This document shows positions 34,236 to 45,165 of a stretch of 64,000 bases of DNA, piece by piece. A model generated the notes under the pieces. It was not told where the DNA came from. It made no database searches and saw nothing but the letters and a program-made list of their open reading frames with translations. The number at the start of each line of letters is the position of its first letter. The first letter of the stretch is position 1. The stretch is from contig CM039512.1 of the NCBI GenBank assembly GCA_022432975.1, positions 37,387,936-37,451,935 on the forward strand, in the 5' to 3' direction. Source of the DNA: Begonia masoniana (lineage: Eukaryota > Streptophyta > Magnoliopsida > Cucurbitales > Begoniaceae). Both the position numbers and the translations under genes were made by a program.

Positions 34236-35823
34236 GCCGTGAGGGGAGGATATTGGGCTACGACCCAATCCTCAAAGCAGACAATATCTTGCTAGAAAAA
34301 TGGGTCGTTACAGACACCAATAAGATAAAATCTCAATAAATTCTACGTAAATGTCTATGCATGAACATGTATATGCTATGCTATGAAATAGTCCGTCCAT
34401 ATCAATTCATATATCAGTACGTGTCAGTCTATGGTTATCGGAAACGCTCAACAGATGGATAGGGCACGTCAAGCAGTTAGACAGCCCACACCATCTGAAT
34501 GAAGGAAATCCTGCTCACCCCGGAACGCCAAGTCTGAACCTCATCCCCGATAACCCAATGCCATGGTTGTTTACATGATACTTTACTTGCCCTTACATGC
34601 ATTTTCTTTACATGAAATCAATACATAAATTCGTTTTCATGACGTTTTGAAACCATGATGCATGAATAATTCAATATGCACAATATAACATATGTAACAT
34701 GAATACTATCAAAACGCCACAATACTTAACCTATAAAACAACAAACTTAAACTACTCAACCAAAGCAATTTAAACAAACAAAGCACCAAATTATCCTCAA
34801 CATAATTCTGACATATGGTGTAGGCCAATCGGCCACAGTAAGTCACAAGAACTTACCTCGGGTACTTGGCACACCGAGCACTATCCGTGAGTCTAGTTCA
34901 CCTAGTAATTCCACAATGTTCTATGTCAAAATAATGGCCAAACAATCAAACTTCGAAAATTTACGAAACTCCTAACTAAAGAGAATTTCCTAAAATTCTA
35001 ATAAACTTCTCTCGGGCATTTTATCGAGCAATTTATGCTCACAAATAGTAAAACCTCCATTAATGGAGATTTCTAAAGCTCCAAATACCAATTTTTCAAC
35101 AAAAACCCTAAACACATCCATTATTTCGCTCAATAATGCTCAATAATCATAAATACAACGATACTAAACTATTTCTAACATAACCCGACTATTTTTACGA
35201 AAATCCTACGAAACCCTAACCGTTTCAACCTCTAGAAATTGAGAATAAACCTTTCAAAAGCATAGATTCTTAACTAGGGAGTGATTTTGGAGAAGAAACA
35301 CGAAGAACTAGAGTCGATCGGAGGAAGAATCGTCGGCGTTGAAGTGAAACGGATGGAGATGGAGAAGAATCGCCGTTGGAGAGGATTTGGGGGAAAATTA
35401 TGTTAAGTGTTGGAGGAATGAGGGTTTATGTGATATTTATGCATTTGACTTGTCACATGACAAGTTTGCCCCTAATTTGATTTTTCGTTTATCTCGTTAT
35501 TCGACTATCGGTTCGATTTCTCTAAATTTTTTTATTTCACCAATAATTCCAATTTATTACTAGGGCTCTATTAAAACTATCCGTTCGTCAAACGGACCTA
35601 GTTTACTATATTTATCAAAATACTCATTATTTTACGAGAATTATCTAAAACTCGTAAAATAGGCGTTATATCTCCAAAAATTCCCTTATTCCTCTAGATA
35701 ATCCCATTCATTCGTAGGGCTCCAACAGAACTCCCCGCTCGTTAAACGGAATAGATTCACAATATTTACAAAAATACCATGACATTGTGTAATTACAAAA
35801 ATATCGTAAAACCGGGTGTTACA

Positions 35824-37054
35824 TATGCCGTGTTCCTCATATAGAATATGAATCTCATTGTACTTTTTTGATCATCTATATCTCCACACCAATCAATATC
35901 GGAGTAACCAATAAGCTTGTATTCATCCGTCTTTGTATAGAGTAACCCGAGTGACTTTGCTCCTCTAATGTAGGGAAGAATTTTCTTAATAGCTATTAGG
36001 TGCGAGTGTTTTGGAGCCTCCATGTATCGGCTCACTATGCCGACACTATATGTAATGTCTGGCCTTGTGCTTGTGAGATATCATAGACTCCCAACCAAAC
36101 TACGGTAGTCACTTACGTTTACTTGATCTCCTCCCTCAAACTTAGAGAGTTTGTACTGAACTCCATCGATGATGCCGACTTGCAATTTTCCATTTTGTTC
36201 TTCTTCAAAATATCCTTCGCATATGCTTCTTGTGATACAAAAATTCCAGATTTTCCTTGTGTGATCTCAAGCCCAAGAAAATGCTTCATCAATCCCAAAT
36301 TTGTCATTTCGAACTCCCGTGTTAGTGCTTCTTTGAAATCTTCTATGATCTCCTTGTTGTTCCCCATGATCATAAGATCATCAACATAAAGAGAAACAAG
36401 TAGCAAGTTCTCTTATTCTTTCTTCATGTACAATGCGTGCTCATAAGGACATCGTGTGAATACATCCTTCTTTAACTTCAGCACTTTGCTTTCTGTCACA
36501 GCTTTCATGCATCCAGGCGATTGCTCTTTGTAGACTTCCTCTTCAAGCACTCCATTTAGAAATGTGGATTTCACATCCATTTGATAGATCAATCACTTGA
36601 ATTGTGCCGCCTGAGAAATAAGAAGTCTAATTGTCTCCATTCTTGTAACCGAAGCTAAAACTTCATCATAGTCAATTCCCGCCTTTTGTTTGTAGCCTTT
36701 TGCAACTAAGCATGCTTTGTATCTTTCAATCTTTCCTTGGGCATTCATCTTTTTCTTGTATATCCATTTGACTCCTATGGGCCTACATCCTTCCGGCAAC
36801 TCTACCAAGTCTCACGTTTCATTTCTTTCGATTGCCTTCATCTCTTAATCCATCGCCACTTTCCATTTCTTGTCTCTCACGACCTCTTCAAAAATAATAC
36901 TTTCTGCATCTACTAATAAGCAAACCAAGTACACTTCGTTTGTTGATTCATATAGATCTTATAGACTCCTCATCCTTAGTTGTCTCGGTTCTTCTTCTTC
37001 ATCAAATATGGGAGGTGTTTTTTGTGTGATTATTTGTGCAGCGACTGTTGATTC
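35824..37054 (-). pseudogene. Ty1/copia reverse transcriptase and start of RNase H
   Basis: On the minus strand the RT starts near 36850 with ELPEGCRPIGVKWIYKKK and has AGIDYDEV and the catalytic SLYVDDLMIM (about 36400), then MTNLGLMKHFLGLEI. The RNase H approach reads KTDEYKLIGYSDIDWCGD and stops at the hybrid-element insertion. Several in-frame stops (near 36415, 36596 and 36850) inactivate it. Upstream, 36870-37054 still reads as linker (PPIFDEEEEP), then the element ends abruptly at a small LTR-like segment. Gag, protease and integrase are absent. Confidence 0.87.
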
Positions 37055-37280
37055 TGTAACGGCCCACTCCCCCAGCCCAGGGCTCACCCCGCGACCAGGC
37101 CAAGTGTCCGTGCAGTCCCCACAGAGCCCTACCACGTGCCAGCCACACAGGCCCACCACGTGTACTCACGATCTTCCCCCACTACCTGGTTTAATGGGGG
37201 TTTTTGCCTCCCCAGGGATTCGAACTTGGGCTCCCAGGCTTCATAACCACAAGTTCATCATCCCAGGTACCCCTCACTCA
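37055..37280. repeat. Small LTR-like segment at a copia/gypsy junction
   Basis: The 226 bp segment runs TGTAACGGCCC to CACTCA. It has a GTTCGAATCCC box on the minus strand, similar to a tRNA/pol III box B, and a GC-rich part. Flanks do not match (GATTC left, GTTCA right): the left side is copia and the right side is element E RT. It may be a solo LTR produced by recombination between copies in two different elements. Exact ends are uncertain. Confidence 0.45.
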
Positions 37281-38458
37281 GTTCATCATCCTTCTTTGGC
37301 ACGAGAAGGGTAGGTACGGCACACGGGCTCATTAATTACCAGATGTAACCCTTCTTTACCAACTCTTCCACTTGACTTTGCTACTCTTTAGTTTCATCTG
37401 GATTCATTCTATAGGTGGGGCAGTTTGGAATCACAACCCCTAGTTATAGATCAATTTGGTGCTCAATACCCCGAAGGGGTGGTAGTCCTTGTGGTAGCTC
37501 TTCTGGAAACACATCTTCAAATTGATTCAAGAGAGCTTTAACTTCCATGGAAAATTCTCCTAGCTCTTCCATCATTTCCTGATAAAATATAAGAATGAGA
37601 GTCCCTCCCTCTAAGAGGGACTTCTTCAATTCCTTCTTGGATATGAAAAGATTAGACTTATATTTTTCTTTCCTCCTCACTTCTTCATCTTTGGCCACTT
37701 GTTCCGGCTTGAGTGGGGCTATCTTAATCAATTTTTTCCCGAATTTCAAAGAGTAGAATTGGAGTACCAATCAAGAGTGACTCTCCTATCAAATTGTCAT
37801 GGTCTTCCTAACAAAAAGTGGCTAGCATTTATAGGCACCACATCACAAAGCACCTTATCTTGTAACCCTTGATGGAAAATTCTATGCACACTTGTTTTGA
37901 AACTTTGACGTCATCTCAATCATTCAACCATCTTAACTTGTAGAAATTTGGATGTGTAGTGGTCTCCAATCCAAGCTTGTCTACTAATTCAAGAGATGTC
38001 ACATTGGTGCAACTTCCTCCATCGATAATGAGAGAGCAAATTTTCTCTTTGATTAAACACCGGCTATGGAAGATATTCTACCTTTGACAATCTTCATCAT
38101 TGGACTTGGTTATAAGGGCTCTTCTTCATGAAGAGTGGTCCCTCTTTTGCATGAAAAACCTCCTCTTGACTTTCAAGGTTCTCACTAGAACCTTCCTATT
38201 GCTCATCATCGCTTACTACTTCACCGGTGCTCTTTTTAAGAACCATTACTCTTCTATTGGGACATTGGGAAGAAATGTGCTCTAATCCAAGATACTTAAA
38301 GCACTTGATCGCCCTTGCTCTTAGCTGATTTGCACCCTCCACTATCTCTTTGTCTTCTACCCTTTTTGGTGGCCAATTCTTGGTAAAAGCTTTATTGTCC
38401 TCCACCGTAGTTGGTGGTTTGAAAGAGCTTTCAGTTTTTGGAGGAAACCAATTGCTAA
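37281..38458 (-). pseudogene. Element E: zinc knuckle, protease region and RT start
   Basis: Continues in frame with 41388-42230 once the solo LTR is left out. On the minus strand: linker FTKNWPPKRVEDKEI; a knuckle-like CFKYLGLEHISSQC in which the second cysteine is tyrosine; a protease-end region with VVPINASHFLLGRPWQFDR; linker FEDVFPEELPQGLPPLRG; and an RT start with YRMNPDETKE and [12 protein letters not shown] that stops at 37281. Stops and frameshifts occur throughout. Motifs match element D, so E is CRM/Reina-like. RT catalytic part, RNase H and integrase are lost. Confidence 0.83.
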
Positions 38459-38612
38459 TGTAATGCCCCCGAACCCACCCTGCCTCGGTGCACTACTTCG
38501 CTCACCCTTACCACGTTTAAAACGTACGTAAAATACGTGTAAAACGTGTTGAAAAAGATCTAGTTAAAACATATTTGAAAAACTAAAATTTTGAAAAAAA
38601 AATCGGATTGGC

Positions 38613-38905
38613 CACCATGGGCGCCACGCGTGCGCACTGGATGCACGCGTCGCCCAGGCAACGTGCACATCGCGCGCTGCCATAGCGCGCGCCGCGCGCG
38701 TGCACATTGCGCGTTGCCACAGCGCGTGCCGCACGTGCACCCGCGTGCGTAAGGTGCCGATCGATAAACAACCTCTCAGGTTGTCGATCGATGAACAGCA
38801 CAAAATGCCAATCGATCGGCGCTTGGCGCTGCGCACGCCATAGCAGTACGCACTGCACGCCTGCTGCGCGCCTAGCCGGGCGCCAGCGCGCCCTCTACGT
38901 GCACC
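38613..38905. repeat. GC-rich, CpG-dense block with ATCGATCG palindromes in solo LTR
   Basis: Runs such as GCGCGCGCCGCGCGCGTGC, CGCGCGCTGCC and GCGCGTGCCGC contrast sharply with AT-rich surroundings. GATCGAT palindromes flank a short AACCT/AGGTT stem at 38758-38790. The block lies 154-446 bp from the LTR 3' end, matching the location of the arrays in related LTRs. Open frames here (38564-38914) arise from the repeat. Confidence 0.85.
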
Positions 38906-40081
38906 TCCGGCCACAAACGCGCCTTCAACAATATTTTCTCCTCCAATTCAAATTCCTTCACATTTTCAACTAACCGAAACACCTAAAACTCACCTAAGAC
39001 TTTTCCCGATATTTCCCACTTCTTGACACATGAAAATCCCAAAAACTCGACTCTAAAATGTCAACGAAAACGTGAAAACGGTTAAAAATAAACGTCGATT
39101 ACTTTACGAAAAATTGAGCAGCATAACAATTAATATTTCGAAAATCAAAACCCTTAAAACAAATATTTACAACAATTCCCAAAACAACATTCATAAGAGT
39201 TATAAAATTCCCATCATTTATACAAACAAAGTCCAACAAAATACCAAATCCCACGCCTCCCAGCAACACAATGGTCATGTCGCCCCGACAAATACCTACA
39301 CCAACATACCTCGTGTGTCACCGACTGCAACCTAGTCCTGGACTCCCTTATTAAGCTCACCTGTAAACACGTCGTCACCTACACCATAGAACACAAAATG
39401 TAAGCTTAATGCTCAGCAAGTAGGGAATAATGCAATATAAAAATGAAACAAACACAATGCACACACTCAACCCCTAACATATGCAGTTTCTACTTGCTCG
39501 GTTGATCTCGTTTCGTTTTCATTTCATTATTCTTTTACTTTTCGATATGGATCAAAGAGACATACGTCCGAGCCCCGCTCATTGGACTACCACGCTTTGA
39601 CCCAACAGAGTGAGATGGAACAGCTCCTATCCAGGCCCCGCCCATTGGACGGCCATACACGATCCCCTCCCATGTCTATCATAGAACCCCGTTCATAATC
39701 ACGACAACTTACATACTTTTAGCGTACATCTCTCATAGATCCCCTCGCAAGTGCTACCCTAGCACCTTACACGATTAGACGACTCCAATTGAGACACCAT
39801 TGCAATTATTTTATTTTATTACGTTTCATGCTTACCATTCAAAACCGTGTTCAAAACTTGTTTTTCATAGTTCGAAAACAATGATGCATGTCACACAATG
39901 CTAAAACTCAAAATAAAACAAACAACCAACAATTAACCCTACCGTTCCATGGTGTAGGCCCGAAGGCAAATGAACACACTCCACTACTTACCTGATTCCT
40001 TCGCACATGTTGGTTCACTTCGTCAAGCTCAATTACTCGCTTGTCAACCTAACAGATATAAGGAAAATAACTTAGCAACAC

Positions 40082-40471
40082 TGTGATGACCCGAATGTGC
40101 ACGTATGAATACGACTGCGGGGCAAACCTCGAGTTGCGGAGCAAACCTCAGGACCTAAGCCGAGTGTAGGCGAATCCCGGACTCGAGTATAGGCGAATCC
40201 CGGGTCGTCACAATACCATATCGCTTGGGGAAGTATGTGGAAATGAAACATATGTAAGAGATCCCTCCCAACATAGTAAGACGCGTTTTGGAGCACGATT
40301 GACAATGGATCCCATAAGAACTCCGAAGTTAAAAGTGCTTCGGCGAGAGCAATTTCAGGTTGGGTGACCTTCTGGGAAGTTCTCGCCAAACAAAGCCGTG
40401 AGGGGAGGATATTGGGCTACGGCCCAATCCCTAGAGCGGACAATATCTTGCTAGGATAAGGGGTCGTTACA
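40082..40471 (+). mobile_element. Cassandra TRIM solo LTR, 390 bp variant, TSD AACAC
   Basis: Ends TGTGATGACCCG and GGGTCGTTACA with exact AACAC duplications (40077-40081 and 40472-40476). The 5S-like core at about 40280-40395 reads GAACTCCGAAGTTAAAAGTG. The 5' third is of the GGGGCAAACCTCG / GGCGAATCCCGG type shared with 22247-22650. Confidence 0.95.
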
Positions 40472-41387
40472 AACACTCTAAGAAATTCTAAGGAATACCT
40501 AAACCAAAACTAAGAACAATTTAAACAACTTAAAGTTTAAAACCCTAAAACCTGATTTTTCTACACTTTTCATCGTCCAACTTTAATCGGCCATAACTTA
40601 CTCATTTTTCATCATATTTAGACGTTCCACCCCATTCCGTAAACCTCTACACGTCTACTATCCATTTGAAGCAATCAAATGTAGCAACCAAACACCATGG
40701 CCAATCGAAATATACTCCTAAACAGAATCAGCCACTTAGCACTAAAACCCAGTTTTTCACAACTTCCACCAATTCTCTAATCTATCCCTAAAAACAACCT
40801 AAACCAACCTATCTAAGGGTTAAACCAAAATTTAGGAAGAAAACTAGCAATGAATGAAAATTTCAAACCCCTCACTTAGGGTTTCCAAAATCCTAATCAA
40901 ACTCACTCAAATCACCTCCAAAATACCAAAAACCTTCACTAAGATGCAACAAACTCAAAACCCATTAAAACTTACCTAAAAAAACCTTGCAAATCTTGAT
41001 GGAATGAAGGGAAGAGAGCTCAACAATGGAGGAGAAAAAAATCGTGGAAGATGGGGAAGGAGAAGACCACTTTTGCTCTTTAACATAATTTTACTTTTCT
41101 CTTTTGAATTTTACCACTAAATTTTAATTTTTATAAAATAACCATTCCCTTCCTCCTCCTCATGTTTCAACGTGAAAACCCTTGTTTCCATCACACTTCT
41201 TCCATTTATTTTCCAATAAAAATTTCTCATTTTTACCTTAAACAACCATAACCTCGACCCCACTCCAATTATAAAGTTTTTTCTCCAACCTTTCACTCTC
41301 TAACTTAAGTGCTTCTAGTATTTATGTTAGGTTCCACACATATCTAGTCTAAGGCAACTCTCGTATAAAACATTCTCGGGCGTTACA

Positions 41388-42230
41388 GCTAATCCCCTTG
41401 CCTTTCCTCTTGATTTTCCTTTCAACGTTCAAAGCAAGTTGTATCTCTACATCCATGGTATCCACGATTTGTTGTTCCACAATGTCACTAATCTGTCTAT
41501 GCAAACCCCTCATGAATCTTGCAATTGCTTGCTCTTTGGGCTCCTCAATTCCACTCCTAATCTTTAGTGTCTCAAATTTGGTTAAATAATCTTCAATGAA
41601 TTGTGAAACTTGCTTCAAACTTTGCAATTGAAGGAACAGTTCTTGTTTGTAGTGGGTTGGAACAAATCTCTTCCCCATCAAAGATTTTAGAACCCTCCAA
41701 GTTGGAATTGGATCATCTTTTTCACGCCTTCTTTGGGTTCTCAAGTTGTTCCACCATAAACTAGCATATCCCGTCAATCCTAGAGATACTAGTTATCGCT
41801 TTGCTTTCTCGAAATAGTTGTAATATTCAAACACCTTTTCCACTTTGTCCACCTAATCTAAGAATACATCTCCATTACATGAACCATTAAAGGGAGGAAT
41901 GAATATTTTTACATGACTCAAATCCTTGTTCGCTCCACGTCTAGCATGTTGATTATCATCATCCTCATCCTCAGATTCCTCTACAACAACTTCACCAAAA
42001 TTATTTCTACTCTTTGGACCATCGGGTCTCCTTCTAGGTAAAGGGCTTTGAGGACCCCTCACACATTCATTTCTCATTTCCATTATCCATTGATTGATGT
42101 TATCAAGCTTATGGTTTAACTCATCAATTTGTCCATGGTAACTAGTTTCACCAACAGTCAAGTTAGGAGTCACATTTGGTTGGTTACTAGTGTCTCAGTT
42201 TTGGCTAAGGGTAGTACCACTTCTTGTCAT
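41388..42230 (-). pseudogene. Element E gag, N-terminal part
   Basis: The ATG at 42230-42228 starts MTRSGTTLSQN and soon meets a stop. The capsid part includes IFIPPFNGSCNGDVFLD, then TGYASLWWNNL, then GKRFVPTHYKQE and ARFMRGLHRQISD, a pattern of CRM/Reina-type gag. The end is interrupted by the solo LTR at 41387; the downstream part is at 38458. A stop and frame damage lie near 41860-41780. Confidence 0.83.
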
Positions 42231-42288
42231 CCTTTAATACCAATAAAAGCACTTCAAAACACAGCAAAATAATCAAGGACACAACAAG

Positions 42289-42300
42289 GCTCTAATACAA
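42289..42300 (-). other. Decayed primer-binding site of element E
   Basis: The minus strand reads TTGTATTAGAGC two bases after the LTR end GTATCA, two changes from TGGTATCAGAGC. Confidence 0.75.
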
Positions 42301-42302
42301 AA

Positions 42303-43127
42303 TGATACGATTCAACCATGGAAACTTGTGTGGCAACACAATCACTAGTTCCCCTTGCATTTCCAATTGACAATCACCAAGGTTTCCCATTTTTCAATAG
42401 GCAGTATATAATAAAAATAGATCTAAATGCTATGAAATTTTAATATGTGCTTATCTAGCACATGTATGAAAATCCCTTAAAATTTCAACGTACTGGCTGT
42501 AAAGTTATGCACGAAAGAATAGAACTGGCTTAAACTGCTCGAAAAAACTGCTATGTTGGCCGAGCAAGGGCTAAATTCTGAGCAGCGCAACTTTTATTGT
42601 ACAAATCCAAATGACTTAAAAATTTAACACAATCTTACTTGGGTTGTGATAGAAAGACCCTAAAACTTTCAAGGGCTTAATCATTGTGGATGAAATGTTA
42701 CGGATGGAGGAAGACTTGCTGGTCGATAATGTGATCAACAACACCTTATTGGGTATTTAGTCTCCTTTCTCGGAAAGACACTCCCACGAGCAATGGATGA
42801 GTGTTTATACTCTTTTGCTATACTCAATTGAAGTTGACACTTACTGAAGTGTCGACCCTTGCTCGGCTCTACATTTACTATCGGTCGACACTTGCTGAGC
42901 TAAACAACACAAAAGTTGGCAAACGATTCGCGTTTCCGAGCTTGAATCCGAAATCGACCAAACCCTAACTTTGAAACTTAAAAATGGTGTTGAAAAATGA
43001 CTTACTCGCAATGAACCTTCACAAAACTAGAATGTGGGAGTGACACGAACACAATTCTAGTGTCAGAAACCCTCTGTTCCACGCTCATGATCTCTCCCGC
43101 TCATTTTCCTCTCTCAGCCGTGTGCGT
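42303..43127 (-). repeat. 5' LTR of element E, part next to PBS
   Basis: On the minus strand it ends in a segment close to the end of the D LTR (GGTGATTGTCAATTGGAAAT and CACAAGTT blocks). It includes a GTCGACACTT inverted-repeat region near 42840-42890. A solo LTR inserted at 43128 separates it from 46518-46669. Confidence 0.7.
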
Positions 43128-44298
43128 TGTAACACCCGAGTTAACAGCTAGGTGATTTTCTTAACTATATTAACGGCCATAAATATTTAATCTTCGTAGT
43201 TTAGGATTTATGCCAAGCTTAATTAATTACATGTGGATCTAAACTAGGTTGAGTGGCAAAGTTGTAATATTGGAGGATTGATGCCAGTATTTAAAGAAAA
43301 ATGAAAGGATTCAAACCTCATTTAAAACACTGTAGCCGACACTACCCTTTCCGGCAACTTCTTCTCTCGCAAGTCCTTACTCTCTGCTATCAGCAAACTC
43401 TCCTCGACGGCCGGTTTACTCCGCCACCACTCGACTACTCTGCGCCTGAGGTATGCATTAGACAATGTGGCTATCTGTTAGTTTATTAGCTCTGTTTTCA
43501 GCTCTGTATTGAATTTTTGGATTCTTCAATGGCCGAGTATTGTTAAGAACATTTTGAAACCCGAGATTGGTAATGTCATTCCAAATCGATTCTGGACATT
43601 TAAAACAACCAACCCTGAGTTATCATTATCGAATCCGTCTGTTTTGATTTTGGGATTTCGGGTTACATTGAGTATTAAACTAAGAACTCGGGAAGGACTC
43701 TTAGCTATTAGATCTTAGGAATAACTCGAGATTAGAACAATTAGGATTTTGTTTTAACTACTGCAATGTAAATGTTTAGGTGAAGAAGTTTGAAGAGAAA
43801 GGAGCTCAAGTGCTAAGGAGACCAGGTAAGTGAATGTATTAAGATTTCCGGCTAATAGAGCCCTACATCGTGGGAGTACTAGGGTGAGATGTCTAATGTT
43901 TACCTTATGATTATGAGCTTGTCTGCACTTGAAGGATTTATGTATGTTACGAGTTATACTATGTGATGACCTGTTAGTGAATGTGAAGTCGTCTGCTCTG
44001 GTATGAACCTTGTCATAGTTTGATGAGTTAAAAGCTCTCATGTTCATGCATCATGAATGTTTCTCAAGCATAAGAAAATATTTTAACGCATGTTTTCCAT
44101 GAACAAGATATGTATGTATATATGTATATTTATAAGATTTATGCAACGTGGATTAAGTGAGGGTTGGGGGCGGTTCGGCGTATGTCACGGTCCAAAGAAG
44201 GACATATGAATACGACCTGCACTAGGGAACAAGATCAAACTCACTGTCGAACCCTCTTTACCGGCACAAATCCTCTCTTGATCCACACAACCCAAACA

Positions 44299-44797
44299 AT
44301 GAATATGATCAATGACTATGAATGATGAATATGATCAATGACTATGAATGATGAATATGATCAATGACTATGAATGATGAATATGATCAATGATTATGAA
44401 TGATGAATATGATCAATGATTATGAATGATGAATATGATCAATGATTATGAATGATGAATATGATCAATGATTATGAATGATGAATATGATCAATGATTA
44501 TGAATGATGAATATGATCAATGACTATGAATGATGAATATGATCAATGACTATGAATGATGAATATGATCAATGATTATGAATGATGAATATGATCAATG
44601 ACTATGAATGATGAATATGATCAATGATTATGAATGATGAATATGATCAATGATTATGAATGATGAATATGATCAATGATTATGAATGATGAATATGATC
44701 AATGACTATGAATGATGAATATGATCAATGATTATGAATGATGAATATGATCAATGATTATGAATGATGAATATGATCAATGATTATGAATGATGAA
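44299..44797. repeat. 26 bp tandem array, about 19 units
   Basis: The unit is GAATATGATCAATGAT plus TATGAATGAT, with a T/C variant at one site (GATTATG or GACTATG). Two or three decayed units reappear at 45180-45250. No flanking features suggest a CRISPR array; it is a minisatellite inside an LTR. Confidence 0.95.
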
Positions 44798-44799
44798 TG

Positions 44800-45165
44800 A
44801 CTCTTAGCTATAGATCTTAGGAATAACTCGAGATTAGAACAATTAGGATTTTGTTTTCTAACTACTGCAATGTAAATGTTTAGGTGAAGAAGTTTGAAGA
44901 GAAAGGAGCTCAAGTGCTAAGGAGACCCAGGTAAGTGAATGTATTAAGATTTCCGGCTAATAGAGCCCTACATCGTGGGGTACTAGGTGAGATGTCCTAA
45001 TGTTTACCTCTATGATTATGAGCTTGTCTGCACTGGAAGGATTATGTATGTCTACGAGTCTCTACTATGTGATGACCTGTTAGTGAATGTGAAGTCGTCT
45101 GCTCTGGTATGAACCTTGTCATAGTTTGATGAGTTAAAAGCTCTCATGTCATGCATCATGAAGTC
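44800..45165. repeat. Imperfect duplicate of 43697-44067
   Basis: About 370 bp after the array repeats the sequence before it, with many one- or two-base indels (for example CCTCTATG for CCTTATG and GTCTACGAGTCTCT for GTTACGAGTT). The two copies flank the 26 bp array. Confidence 0.85.

Larger units (their letters stand above)
33488..34312 (+). mobile_element. Complete Cassandra TRIM retrotransposon, TSD GACAC
   Basis: Two 377 bp LTRs (33488-33864 and 33936-34312) frame a 71 bp interior, 825 bp in all, with exact duplications GACAC at 33483-33487 and 34313-34317. The interior starts AA, then the primer-binding site TGGTATCAGATCC, and ends with the purine tract GGAGGGAGGGTGAT. Each LTR carries a 5S-rRNA-like domain. 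There is no coding capacity, so it must be moved by proteins of other elements. It is inserted in the large LTR at 32332-35823. Confidence 0.97.
31882..35823 (-). mobile_element. Hybrid element: gypsy-type 5' LTR, Cassandra interior, Cassandra 3' LTR
   Basis: Read on the minus strand, the unit is a large Tekay-like LTR (35823-32332), a spacer ACAGT, a primer-binding site TGGTATCAAAGT, a Cassandra interior of about 70 bp and a 377 bp Cassandra LTR (32258-31882). The flanks are TATGT (31877-31881) and TATGC (35824-35828), a 4-of-5 match. The interrupted copia frame resumes across that site, so the whole unit appears to have integrated as one insertion. A complete Cassandra later inserted into the large LTR. 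The two LTRs are unrelated, which is not expected from normal reverse transcription. Confidence 0.75.
32332..35823 (-). repeat. Large Tekay-like LTR (5' LTR of hybrid)
   Basis: Plus-strand ends are TGTGACGACCCC and CGGGTGTTACA. Outside the nested Cassandra (33488-34312 plus one copy of its duplication) it is about 2.66 kb and aligns through its length with the solo LTR at 9736-12467, including the CTACACCATAAAGAC region that is the Cassandra target. It lacks its own flanking duplication, unlike a true solo LTR. Confidence 0.88.
38459..41387 (-). mobile_element. Solo LTR of the F family, TSD GCTAA
   Basis: Ends TGTAATGCCCCCGAACCC and GGGCGTTACA with exact GCTAA duplications (38454-38458 and 41388-41392). 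The total is 2929 bp, of which 395 bp are a nested Cassandra LTR and its duplication. It resembles the F right LTR (23508-26059) at its start and in layout. It interrupts the gag region of element E. Confidence 0.93.

Noticed and set aside
37190..37270. Possible tRNA gene (GTTCGAATCCC box)
   Set aside because: No acceptor-stem pairing, anticodon arm or box A at the right spacing could be found; only a box-B-like string is present.
36870..37313. 147-codon plus-strand frame
   Set aside because: It spans copia linker sequence (antisense) and the small LTR-like segment and has no recognisable domain.
38564..38914. Arginine/alanine-rich 116-codon frame
   Set aside because: It is produced by the GC-rich repeat block of a solo LTR.
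44299..44797. Regular short repeats considered as a CRISPR array
   Set aside because: The repeats are contiguous with no unique spacers, there are no cas genes, and the context is a plant retroelement LTR.
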